Source: Fasciola hepatica
Lineage: Eukaryota > Platyhelminthes > Trematoda > Plagiorchiida > Fasciolidae
Reading direction: 5' to 3'
NCBI GenBank assembly: GCA_948099385.1
Contig: CANUEZ040000205.1
Span: 248,001 to 312,000, forward strand
Length of the DNA stretch: 64,000 nucleotides
Numbering within the stretch: position 1 is the first letter of the stretch; each line of letters starts with the position of its first letter. Under the pieces are notes generated by a model that ran no database searches, had not been told where the DNA came from, and saw only the letters and a program-made list of their open reading frames with translations. The translations under genes were made by a program, and so were the position numbers. Positions 36,835 to 50,373 of the stretch are shown in pieces.

Positions 36835-38526
36835 GGCTATCCGATATGGCTCTGAACGCTTTGTTCAACATATACACTACATGATATAGCACACTCCCCA
36901 AAATGGCTTCGGCTTTCAAATTGGCTTTTTACGGTGAGAAACAAATTCTCGCACACCGATCCAATCCTATATTCCATCACTTCTCCATTTATGGGCGTAA
37001 GTAAAACCAAGGCATTCCCTTATGAACAATCCACACAAATTGCTGATACAATGCAATTGAGCAGTAGCAGAGTAGATTTGTATAATATGATTCTCCATGC
37101 AGCTTGAACACTGAACTGACCATTGAAAATTATGGAAGCACTGTACAGCTGTTTGATCCGCTAAAGGAATCATGAGCATTGCAAATGGATCGAGTCCACA
37201 CGGGGACACGTACAAGGGTTGGGGTGAACGATTGTCAATAGAACACCCGAACCACAAGGCTATCCGATATGGCTCTGAACGCTTTGTTCAACATATACAC
37301 TACATGATATAGCACACTCCCCAAACTGGCTTCGGCTTTCAAATTGGCTTTTTACGGTGAGAAACAAATTCTCGCACACCGATCCAATCCTATGTTCCAT
37401 CACTTCTCCATTTATGGGCCTAAGTAAAACCAAGGCATTCCCTTATGAACAATCCACACAAATTGCTCATACGATGCAATTGAGCAGTAGCAGAGTAGAT
37501 TTGTATAATATGATTCTCCATGCAGCTTGAACACTGAAGTGACCATTGAAAATTCTGGAAGCACTGTACAGCTGTTTGATCCGCTAAGGGAATCATGATC
37601 ATTGCAAATGGACCGAGTCCACACGGGGACACGTACAAGGGTTGGGGTGAACGATTGTCAATAGAACACCCGAACCACAAGGCTATCCGATATGGCTCTG
37701 AACGCTTTGTTCAACATATACACTACATGATATAGCACACTCCCCAAAATGGCTTCGGCTTTCAAATTGGCTTTTTACGGTGAGAAACAAATTCTCGCAC
37801 ACCGATCCAATCCTATATTCCATCACTTCTCCATTTATGGGCGTAAGTAAAACCAAGGCATTCCCTTATGAACAATCCACACAAATTGCTGATACAATGC
37901 AATTGAGCAGTAGCAGAGTAGATTTGTATAATATGATTCTCCATGCAGCTTGAACACTGAACTGACCATTGAAAATTATGGAAGCACTGTACAGCTGTTT
38001 GATCCGCTAAAGGAATCATGAGCATTGCAAATGGATCGAGTCCACACGGGGACACGTACAAGGGTTGGGGTGAACGATTGTCAATAGAACACCCGAACCA
38101 CAAGGCTATCCGATATGGCTCTGAACGCTTTGTTCAACATATACACTACATGATATAGCACACTCCCCAAACTGGCTTCGGCTTTCAAATTGGCTTTTTA
38201 CCGTGAGAAACAAATTCTCGCACACCGATCCAATCCTATGTTCCATCACTTCTCCATTTATGGGCCTAAGTAAAACCAAGGCATTCCCTTATGAACAATC
38301 CACACAAATTGCTCATACGATGCAATTGAGCAGTAGCAGAGTAGATTTGTATAATATGATTCTCCATGCAGCTTGAACACTGAAGTGACCATTGAAAATT
38401 CTGGAAGCACTGTACAGATGTTTGATCCGCTAAGGGAATCATGATCATTGCAAATGGACCGAGTCCACACGGGGACACGTACAAGGGTTGGGGTGAACGA
38501 TTGTCAATAGAACACCCGAACCACAA
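36835..38526. repeat. Dimeric higher-order repeat, 846 bp, two copies
   Basis: A monomer with CCTATATTCC, GGGCGTAAG, CCGCTAAAGG and ATGGATCGAG alternates with one carrying TTGCTCATACGATGC and CATGATCATTGC. The pair repeats at exact 846-bp spacing (36,967 to 37,813 and 37,420 to 38,266). Near-identical pairs recur at 55,666-56,511 and 57,356-58,201. Confidence 0.9.
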
Positions 38527-41500
38527 GGCTATCCGATATGGCTCTGAACGCTTTGTTCAACATATACACTACATGATATAGCACACTCCCCAAAATGGCT
38601 TCGGCTTTCAAATTGGCTTTTTACGGTGAGAAACAAATTCTCGCACACCGATCCAATCCTATGTTCCATCACTTCTCCATTTATGGGCCTAAGTAAAACC
38701 AAGGCATTCCCTTATGAACAATCCACACAAATTTTCTGATACAATGCAATTGAGCAGTAGCAGATTAGATTTGTATAATATGATTCTCCATGCAGCTTGA
38801 ACACTGAACTGACGATTGAAAATGATGGAAGCACTGTACAGCTGTTTGATCCGCTAAGAGAATCATGAGCATTGCAAATGGATCGAGTCCACACGGGGAC
38901 ACGTACAAGGGTTGGGGTGAACGATTGTCAATAGAACACCCGAACCACAAGGCTATCCGATATGGCTCTGAACGCTTTGTTCAACATATACACTACATGA
39001 TATAGCACACTCCCCAAACTGGCTTCGGCTTTCAAATTGGCTTTTTAAGGTGAGAACCAAATTCTCGCACACCTATCCAATCCTATGTTCCATCACTTCT
39101 CCATTTATGGGCCTAAGTAAAACCAAGGCATTCCCATATGCTCAATCCACACTAATTGCTGATACAATGCAATTGAGCAGTAGCAGATTAGATTTGTATA
39201 ATATGATTCTCCATGCAGCTTGAACACTGAAGTGACCATTGAAAATGATGGAAGCACTGTACAGCTGTTTGATCCGCCAAGGGAATCATGAGCATTGCAA
39301 ATGGACCGAGTCCACACGGGGACACGTACAAGGGTTGGGGTGAACGATTGTCAATAGAACACCCGAACCACAAGGCTATCCGATATGGCTCTGAACGCTT
39401 TGTTCAACATATACACTACATGATATAGCACACTCCACAAACTGGCTTCGGCTTTCAAATTGGCTTTTTAGGGTGAAAACCAAATTCTCGCACACCGATC
39501 CAATCCTATGTTCCATCAATTCTCCATTTATGGGCCTAAGTAAAACCAAGGCATTCCCTTATGAACATTCAACACAAATTGCTGATAAATTGCAATTGAG
39601 CATTAGCGGAGTAGATTTGTATAATATGATTCTCCATGCAGCTTGAACACTGAACTGACCATTGCAAATTATGGAAGCACTGTACAGATGTTTGATCCCC
39701 TAAGGGAATCATGAGCATTGCAAATGGACCGAGTCCACACGGGGACACGTACAAGGGTTGGGGTGAACGATTGTCAATAGAACACCCGAAACACAAGGCT
39801 ATCCGATATGGCTCTGAACGCTTTGTTCAACATATACACTACATGATATAGCACACTCCCCAAACTGGCTTCGGCTTTCAAATTGGCTTTTTACGGTGAG
39901 AAACAAATTCTCGCACACCGATCCAATCCTATGTTCCATCACTTCTCCATTTATGGGCCTAAGTAAAACCAAGGCATTCCCTTATGAACAATCCACACAA
40001 ATTGCTGATACAATGCAATTGAGCAGTAGCAGAGTAGATTTGTATAATATGATTCTCCATGCAGCTTGAACACTGAAGTGACCATTGAAAATTATGGAAG
40101 CACTGTACAGCTGTTTGATCCGCTAAGGGAATCATGAGCATTGCAAATGGACCGAGTCCACACGGGGACACGTACAAGGGTTGGGTTGAACGATTGTCAA
40201 TAGAACACCCGAACCACAAGGCTATCCGATATGGCTCTCAACGCTTTGTTCAACATATACACTACATGATATAGCACACTCCCCAAACTGGCTTCGGCTT
40301 TCAAATTGGCTTTTTACCGTGAGAAACAAATTCTCGCACACCCATCCAATCCTATGTTCCATCACTTCTCCATTTATGGGCCTAAGTAAAACCAAGGCAT
40401 TCCCTTATGAACAATCCACACAAATTGCTCATACGATGCAATTGAGCAGTAGCAGAGTAGATTTGTATAATATGATTCTCCATGCAGCTTGAACACTGAA
40501 GTGACCATTGAAAATTCTGGAAGCACTGTACAGATGTTTGATCCGCTAAGGGAATCATGATCATTGCAAATGGACCGAGTCCACACGGGGACACGTACAA
40601 GGGTTGGGGTGAACGATTGTCAATAGAACACCCGAACCACAAGGCTATCCGATATGGCTCTGAACGCTTTGTTCAACATATACACTACATGATATAGCAC
40701 ACTCCCCAAAATGGCTTCGGCTTTCAAATTGGCTTTGTACGGTGAGAAACAAATTCTCGCACACCGATCCAATCCTATGTTCCATCACTTCTCCATTTAT
40801 GGGCCTAAGTAAAACCAAGGCATTCCCTTATGAACAACCCACACAAATTTTCTGATACAATGCAATTGAGCAGTAGCAGATTAGATTTGTATAATATGAT
40901 TCTCCATGCAGCTTGAACACTGAACTGACGATTGAAAATTATTGAAGCACTGTACAGCTGTTTGATCCGCTAAGGGAATCATGAGCATTGCAAATGGATC
41001 GAGTCCACACGGGGACACGTACAAGGGTTGGGGTGAACGATTGTCAATAGAACACCCGAACCACAAGGCTATCCGATATGGCTCTGAACGCTTTGTTCAA
41101 CATATACACTACATGATATAGCACACTCCCCAAACTGGCTTCGGCTTTCAAATTGGCTTCTTACGGTGAGAACCAAATTCTCGCACACCTATCCAATCCT
41201 ATGTTCCATCACTTCTCCATTTATGGGCCTAAGTAAAACCAAGGCATTCCCATATGCTCAATCCAAACTAATTGCTGATACAATGCAATTGAGCAGTAGC
41301 AGATTAGATTTGTATAATATGATTCTCCATGCAGCTTGAACACTGAAGTGACCATTGAAAATGATGGAAGCACTGTACAGCTGTTTGATCCGCCAAGGGA
41401 ATCATGAGCATTGCAAATGGACCGAGTCCACACGGGGACACGTACAAGGGTTGGGGTGAACGATTGTCAATAGAACACCCGAACCACAAGGCTATCCGAT

Positions 41501-42335
41501 ATGGCTCTGAACGCTTTGTTCAACATATACACTACATGATATAGCACACTCCCCAAACTGGCTTCGGCTTTCAAATTGGCTTTTTACGGTGAGAAACAAA
41601 TTCTCGCACACCGATCCAATCCTATGTTCCATCACTTCTCCATTTATGGGCCTAAGTAAAACCAAGGCATTCCCTTATGAACAATCCACACAAATTGCTG
41701 ATACAATGCAATTGAGCAGTAGCAGAGTAGATTTGTATAATATGATTCTCCATGTAGCTTGAACACTGAACTGACCATTGAAAATGATGGAAGCACTGTA
41801 CAGCTGTTTGATCCGCTAAGGGAATCATGAGCATTGCAAATGGACCGAGTCCACACGGGGACACGTACACGGGTTGGGGTGAACGATTGTCAATATAACA
41901 CCAGAACCACAAGGCTATCCGATATGGCTCTGAACGCTTTGTTCAACATATACACTACATGATATAGCACACTCCCCAAACTGGCTTCGGCTTTCAAATT
42001 GGCTTTTTACGGAAAGAAACAAATTCTCGCACACCGATCCAATCCTATGTTCCATCAATTCTCCATTTATGGGCCTAAGTTAAACCAAGGCATTCCCTTA
42101 TGAACAATCCACACTAATTGCTGATACAATGCAATTGAGCAGTAGCAGAGTAGATTTGTATAATATGATTCTCCATGCAGCTTGAACACTGAACTGACCA
42201 TTGAAAATTATGGAAGCACTGTACAGCTGTTTGATCCCCTAAGGGAATCATGAGCATTGCAAATGGACCGAGTCTACACGGGGACACGTACAAGGGTTGG
42301 GGTGAACGATTGTCAATATAACACCAGAACCACAA

Positions 42336-44873
42336 GGCTATCCGATATGGCTCTGAACGCTTTGTTCAACATCTACACTACATGATATAGCACACTCCCC
42401 AAACTGGCTTCGGCTTTCAAATTGGCTTTTTACGGTGAGAACCAAATTCTCGCACACCGATCCAATCCCATTTTCCATCTCTCCTCATTTTATGGGTCTA
42501 AGTAGAACCAAGGGATTCCTTTATGAACAGTCCACACAAATTGCTGATACAATGCAATTGAGCAGTAGCAGAGTAGATTTGTATAATATGATTCTCCATG
42601 CAGCTTGAACACTGAACTGACCATTGGAAATTATGGAAGCACTGTACAGCTGTTTGATCCCCTAAGGGAATCATGAGCATTGCAAATGGACCGAGTCTAC
42701 ACGGGGACACGTACAAGGGTTGGGGTGAACGATTGTCAATAGAACACGCGAACCACAAGGCTATCCGATATGGCTCTGAACGCTTTGTTCAACATCTACG
42801 TTACATGATATAGCACACTCCCCAAACTGGCTTCGGCTTTCAAATTGGCTTTTTACGGTGAGAATCAAATTCTCGCACACCGATCCAATCCTATGTTCCA
42901 TCACATCTCCATTTATGGGCCTAAGTAAAACCAAGGCATTACCATATGATCAATCCACACAAATTGCTGATACAATGCAATCGAGCAGTAGCAGAGTAGA
43001 TTTGTATAATATGATTCTCCATGCAGCTTGAACACTGAACTGACCATTGAAAATTATGGAAGCACTGTACAGCTGTTTGATCCGCTAAGGGAATCATGAG
43101 CATTGCAAATGGACCGAGTCCACACGGGGACACGTACAAGGGTTGGGGTGAACGATTGTCAATAGAACACCAGAACCACAAGGCTATCCGATATGGCTCT
43201 GAACGCTTTGTTCAACATCTACACTACATGATATAGCACACTCCCCAAACTGGCTTCGGCTTTCAAATTGGCTTTTTACGGTGAGAACCAAATTCTCGCA
43301 CACCGATCCAATCCTATGTTCCATCATATCTCAACGTATGGGCCTAAGTAAAACCAAGGCATTCACTTATGAACAATCCACACAAATTGCTGATACAATG
43401 CAATTGAGCAGTAGCAGAGTAGATTTGTATAATATGATTCTCCATGCAGCTTGAACACTGAACTGACCATTGAAAATGATGGAAGCACTGTACAGCTGTT
43501 TGATCCCCTAAGGGAATCATGAGCATTGCAAATGGACCGAGTCCACACGGGGACACGTACAAGGGTTGGGGTGAACGATTGTCAATATAACACCAGAACC
43601 ACAAGGCTATCCGATATGGCTCTGAACGCTTTGTTCAACATATACACTACATGATATAGCACACTCCCCAAACTGGATTCGGCTTTCAAATTGGCTTTTT
43701 ACGGTGAGAACCGAATTCTCGCACACCGATCCAAACCCATTTTCCATCTCTCCTCATTTTATGGGTCTAAGTAGAACCAGGGGATTCCTTTATGAACAGT
43801 CCACACAAATTGCTGATACAATGCAATTGAGCAGTAGCAGAGTAGAATTGTATAATATGATTCTCCATGCAGCTTGAACACTGAACTGACCATTGAAAAT
43901 TATGGAAGCACTGTACAGCTGTTTGATCCCCTAAGGGAATCATGAGCATTGCAAATGGACCGAGTCCACACGGGGACACGTACACGGGTTGGGGTGAACG
44001 ATTGTCAATAGAACACCCGAACCACAAGGCTATCCGATATGGCTCTCAACGCTTTGTTCAACATATACACTACATGATATAGCACACTCCCCAAACTGGC
44101 TTCGGCTTTCAAATTGGCTTTTTACGGTGAGAAAAAAATTCTCTCACACCGATCCAATCCCATGTTCCATCCCTTCTCCATTTATGGGCCTAAGTAAAAC
44201 CAAGGCATTCCCTTATGAACAATCCACACAAATTGCTGATACAATGCAATTGAGCAGTAGCAGAGTAGATTTGTATAATATGATTCTCCATGCAGCTTGA
44301 ACACTGAAATGACCATTGAAAATTATGGAAGCACTGTACAGCTGTTTGATCGCCTAAGGGAATCATGAGCATTGCAAATGGACCGAGTCCACACGGGGAC
44401 ACGTACAAGGGTTGGGGTGAACGATTGTCAATAGAACACCAGAACCACAAGGCTATCCGATATGGCTCTGAACGCTTTGTTCAACATATACACTACATGA
44501 TATAGCACACTCCCCAAATTGGCTTCGGCTTCCAAATTGGCTTTTTACGGTGAGAAACAAATTCTCGCACACCGATCCAATCCTATGTTCCATCACTTCT
44601 CCGATTTTGGGCGTAAGTAAAACCAAGGCGTTCCCTTATGAACAATCCACACAAATTCCTGATACAATGCAATTGAGCAGTAGCAGAGTAGATTTGTATA
44701 ATATGATTCTCCATGCAGCTTGAACACTGAACTGACCATTGAAAATTATGGAAGCACTGTACAGCTGTTTGATCCGCTAAGGGAATCATGAGCATTGCAA
44801 ATGGACCGAGTCCACACGGGGACACGTACATGGGTTGGGGTGAACGATTGTCAATAGAACATCCGAACCACAA
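42336..44873. repeat. Multi-monomer block, copy 2 of 3
   Basis: Monomer types match those of 22,452-24,989 in the same order, except that the CGATTTCGCTTTGAAGG type is absent. The last monomers (about 44,028-44,873) match 28,376-29,221, including the shared GAACATCCG variant, so this block is a mosaic of two earlier array segments. Confidence 0.8.
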
Positions 44874-46143
44874 GGCTATCCGATATGGCTCTGAACGCTT
44901 TGTTCAACATATACACTACATGATATAGCACACTCCCCAAACTGGCTTCGGCTTTCAAATTGGCTTTTTACGGTGAGAAACAAATTCTCGCACACCGATC
45001 CAATCCTATTTTCCATTATATCTCGTTTAATGGCATTAAGCAAAACCAAGGCATTCCCTTATGAACAATCCACACAAATTGCTGATACAATGCAATTGAG
45101 CAGTAGCAGAGTAGATTTGTATAATATGATTCTCCATGCAGCTTGAACACTGAACTGACCATTGAAAATGATGGAAGCACAGTACAGCTGTTTGATCCCC
45201 TAAGGGAATCATGAGCATTGCAAATGGACCGAGTCTACACGGGGACAAGTACAAGGGTTGGGGTGAACGATTGTCAATAGAACACCCGAACCACAAGGCT
45301 ATCCGATATGGCTCTGAACGCTTTGTTCAACATATACACTACATGATATAGCACACTCACAAAACTGGCTTCGGCTTTCAAATTGGCTTCTTACGGTGAG
45401 AACCAAATTCTCGCACACCTATCCAATCCTATGTTCCATCACTTCTCCATTTATGGGCCTAAGTAAAACCAAGGCATTCCCATATGCTCAATCCACACTA
45501 ATTGCTGATACAATGCAATTGAGCAGTAGCAGAGTAGATTTGTATAATATGATTCTCCATGCAGCTTGAACACTGAAGTGACCATTGAAAATTATGGAAG
45601 CACTGTACAGCTGTTTGATCCCCTAAGGGAATCATGAGCATTGCAAATGGACCGAGTCCACACGGGGACACGTCACAAGGGTTGGGGTGAACGATTGTCA
45701 ATAGAACACCCGAACCACAAGGCTATCCGATATGGCTCTGAACGCTTTGTTCAACATATACACTACATGATATAGCACACTCCTCAAACTGGCTTCGGCT
45801 TTCGCTTTGGCTTTTTAGGGTGAAAACCAAATTCTCGCACACCGATCCAATCCTATGTTCCATCAATTCTCCATTTATGGGCCTAAGTAAAACCAAGGCA
45901 TTCCCTTATGAACAATCCACACAAATTGCTGATACAATGCAATTGAGCAGTAGCAGAGTAGATTTGTATAATATGATTCTCCATGCAGCTTGAACACTGA
46001 AGTGACCATTGAAAATTATGGAAGCACTGTACAGCTGTTTGATCCCCTAAGGGAATCATGAGCATTGCAAATGGACCGAGTCCACACGGGGACACGTACA
46101 AGGGTTGGGGTGAACGATTGTCAATAGAACACCCGAACCACAA

Positions 46144-49100
46144 GGCTATCCGATATGGCTCTGAACGCTTTGTTCAACATATACACTACATGATATAGCA
46201 CACTCCCCAAACTGGCTTCGGCTTTCAAATTGGCTTTTTACGGTGAGAACCAAATTCTCACACACCGATCCAATCCTACGTTCCAACACTTCTCCATTTA
46301 TGGGCCTAAGTAAAACCAAGGCATTCCCTTATGAACAATCCACACTAATTGCTGATACAATGCAATTGAGCAGTAGCAGAGTAGATTTGTATAATATGAT
46401 TCTCCATGCAGCTTGAACACTGAAGTGACCATTGAAAATTAAAGAAGCACTGTACAGCTTTTTGATCCACTAAGGGAATCATGAGCATTGCAAATGGACC
46501 GAGTCCACACGGGGACACGTACAAGGGTTGGGGTGAGCGATTGTCAATATAACACCCGAACCACAAGGCTATCCGATATGGCTCTGAACGCTTTGTTCAA
46601 CATATACACTACATGATATAGCACACTCCTCAAACTGGCTTCGGCTTTCAAATTGGCTTTTTACGGTGAAAACCAAATTCTCGCACACCGATCCAATCCT
46701 ATGTTCCATCACTTCTCCATTTATGGGCCTGAGTGAAACCAAGGCATTCGCTCATGAACAATCCACACAAATTGCTGATACAATGCAATTGAGCAGTAGC
46801 AGAGTAGATTTGTATAATATCATTCTCCATGCAGCTTGAACACTGAAGTGACCATTGAAAATGATGGAAGCACTGTACAGCTGTTTGATCCGCTAAGGGA
46901 ATCATGAGCATTGCAAATGGACCGAGTCCACACGGGGACACGTACAAGGGTTGGGGTGAACGATTGTCAATATAACACCAGAACCACAATGCTATCCGAT
47001 ATGGCTCTGAACGCTTTGTTCAACATATACACTACATGATATAGCACACTCCCCAAACTGGCTTCGGCTTTCAAATTGGCTTTTTACGGTGAGAACCAAA
47101 TTCTCACACACCGAACCAACCCTACGTTCCAACACTTCTCCATTTATGGGCCTAAGTAAAACCAAGGCATTCCCTTATGAACAATCCACACAAATTGCTG
47201 ATACAATGCAATTGAGCAGTAGCAGAGTAGATTTGTATAATATGATTCTCCATGCAGCTTGAACACTGAACTGACCATTGAAAATTATGGAAGCACTGTA
47301 CAGCTGTTTGATCCGCTAAGGGAATCATGAGCATTGCAAATGGACCGAGTCCACACGGGGACACGTACAAGGGTTGGGGTGAACGATTGTCAATATAACA
47401 CCAGAACCACAAGGCTATCCGATATGGCTCTGAACGCTTTGTTCAACATATACACTACATGATATAGCACACTCCCCAAACTGGCTTCGGCTTTCAAATT
47501 GGCTTTTTACGGAGAGAAACAAATTCTCGCACACCGATCCAATCCTATGTTCCATCAATTCTCCATTTATGGGCCTAAGTTAAACCAAGGCATTCCCTTA
47601 TGAACAATCCACACTAATTGCTGATACAATGCAATTGAGCAGTAGCAGAGTAGATTTGTATAATATGATTCTCCATGCAGCTTGAACACTGAACTGACCA
47701 TTGAAAATTATGGAAGCACTGTACAGCTGTTTGATCCCCTAAGGGAATCATGAGCATTGCAAATGGACCGAGTCCACACGGGGACACGTACAAGGGTTGG
47801 GGTGAACGATTGTCAATAGAACACCCGAACCACAAGGCTATCCGATATGGCTCTGAACGCTTTGTTCAACATATACACTACATGATATAGCACACTCCCC
47901 AAACTGGCTTCGGCTTTCAAATTGGCTTTTTACCGTGAGAAACAAATTCTCACACACCGATCCAATCCTACGTTCCAACACTTCTCCATTTATGGGCCTA
48001 AGTAAAACCAAGGCATTCCCTTATGAACAATCCACACTAATTGCTGATACAATGCAATTGAGCAGTAGCAGAGTAGATTTGTATAATATGATTCTCCATG
48101 CAGCTTGAACACTGAACTGACCATTGAAAATTATAGAAGCACTGTACAGCTTTTTGATCCACTAAGGGAATCATGAGCATTGCAAATGGACCGAGTCCAC
48201 ACGGGGACACGTACAAGGGTTGGGGTGAGCGATTGTCAATATAACACCCGAACCACAAGGCTATCCGATATGGCTCTGAACGCTTTGTTCAACATATACA
48301 CTACATGATATAGCACACTCCTCAAACTGGCTTCGGCTTTCAAATTGGCTTTTTACGGTGAAAACCAAATTCTCGCACACCGATCCAATCCTATGTTCCA
48401 TCACTTCTCCATTTATGGGCCTGAGTGAAATCAAGGCATTCGCTCATGAACAATCCACACAAATTGCTGATACAATGCAATTGAGCAGTAGCAGAGTAGA
48501 TTTGTATAATATCATTCTCCATGCAGCTTGAACACTGAAGTGACCATTGAAAATGATGGAAGCACTGTACAGCTGTTTGATCCGCTAAGGGAATCATGAG
48601 CATTGCAAATGGACCGAGTCCACACGGGGACACGTACAAGGGTTGGGGTGAACGATTGTCAATATAACACCAGAACCACAATGCTATCCGATATGGCTCT
48701 GAACGCTTTGTTCAACATATACACTACATGATATAGCACACTCCCCAAACTGGCTTCGGCTTTCAAATTGGCTTTTTACGGTGAGAACCAAATTCTCACA
48801 CACCGAACCAACCCTACGTTCCAACACTTCTCCATTTATGGGCCTAAGTAAAACCAAGGCATTCCCTTATGAACAATCCACACAAATTGCTGATACAATG
48901 CAATTGAGCAGTAGCAGAGTAGATTTGTATAATATGATTCTCCATGCAGCTTGAACACTGAAGTGACCATTGAAAATGATGGAAGCACTGTACAGCTGTT
49001 TGATCCGCTAAGGGAATCATGAGCATTGCAAATGGACCGAGTCCACACGGGGACACGTACAAGGGTTGGGGTGAACGATTGTCAATATAACACCAGAACC

Positions 49101-49527
49101 ACAAGGCTATCCGATATGGCTCTGAACGCTTTGTTCAACATATACACTACATGATATAGCACACTCCCCAAACTGGCTTCGGCTTTCAAATTGGCTTTTT
49201 ACGGAGAGAAACAAATTCTCGCACACCGATCCAATCCTATGTTCCATCAATTCTCCATTTATGGGCCTAAGTTAAACCAAGGCATTCCCTTATGAACAAT
49301 CCACACTAATTGCTGATACAATGCAATTGAGCAGTAGCAGAGTAGATTTGTATAATATGATTCTCCATGCAGCTTGAACACTGAACTGACCATTGAAAAT
49401 TATGGAAGCACTGTACAGCTGTTTGATCCCCTAAGGGAATCATGAGCATTGCAAATGGACCGAGTCCACACGGGGACACGTACAAGGGTTGGGGTGAACG
49501 ATTGTCAATAGAACACCCGAACCACAA
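46144..49527. repeat. Tetrameric higher-order repeat, 1,692 bp, two copies
   Basis: Four monomers at 46,144-47,835 are repeated at 47,836-49,527 with exact 1,692-bp (4 x 423) spacing. Markers in order: CTTTTTGATCCACTAAGG with GGGTGAGCG; GGGCCTGAGTGAAA with CGCTCATGAAC and ATATCATTCTCC; CACCGAACCAACCCTACG; and ACGGAGAGAAAC with AAGTTAAACC. Confidence 0.92.
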
Positions 49528-50373
49528 GGCTATCCGATATGGCTCTGAACGCTTTGTTCAACATATACACTACATGATATAGCACACTCCCCAAACTGGC
49601 TTCGGCTTTCAAATTGGCTTTTTACGGTGAGAACCAAATTCTCACACACCGAACCAAACCTACGTTCCAACACTTCTCCATTTATGGGCGTAAGTAAAAC
49701 CAAGGCATTCGCTCATGAACAATACACACTAATTGCTGATACAATGCAATTGAGCAGTGGCAGAGTAGATTTGTATAATATGATTCTCCATGCAGCTTGA
49801 ACACTGAACTGACCATTGAAAATTATGGAAGCACTGTACAGATGTTTGATCCACTAAGGGAATCATGAGCATTGCAAATGGACCGAGTCCACACGGGGAC
49901 ACGTACAAGGGTTGGGGTGAACGATTGTCAATATAACACCAGAACCACAAGGCTATCCGATATGGCTCTGAACGCTTTGTTCAACATATACACTACATGA
50001 TATAGCACACTCCCCAAACTGGCTTCGGCTTTCAAATTGGCTTTTTACGGTGAGAATCAAATTCTCGCACACCGATCCAATCCTATGATCCATCACATCT
50101 CAATGTATGGGCCTAAGTAAAACCAAGGCATTCCCTTATGAGCAATCCACGCAAATTGCTGATACAATGCAATTGAGCAGTAGCAGAGTAGATTTGTATA
50201 ATATGATTCTGCATGCAGCTTGAACACTGAACTGACCATTGAAAATTCTGGAAGCACTGTACAGCTGTTTGATCCGCTAAGGGAATCATGAGCATTGCAA
50301 ATGGACCGAGTCCACACGGGGACACGTACAAGGGTTGGGGTGAACGATTGTCAATAGAACACGCGAACCACAA

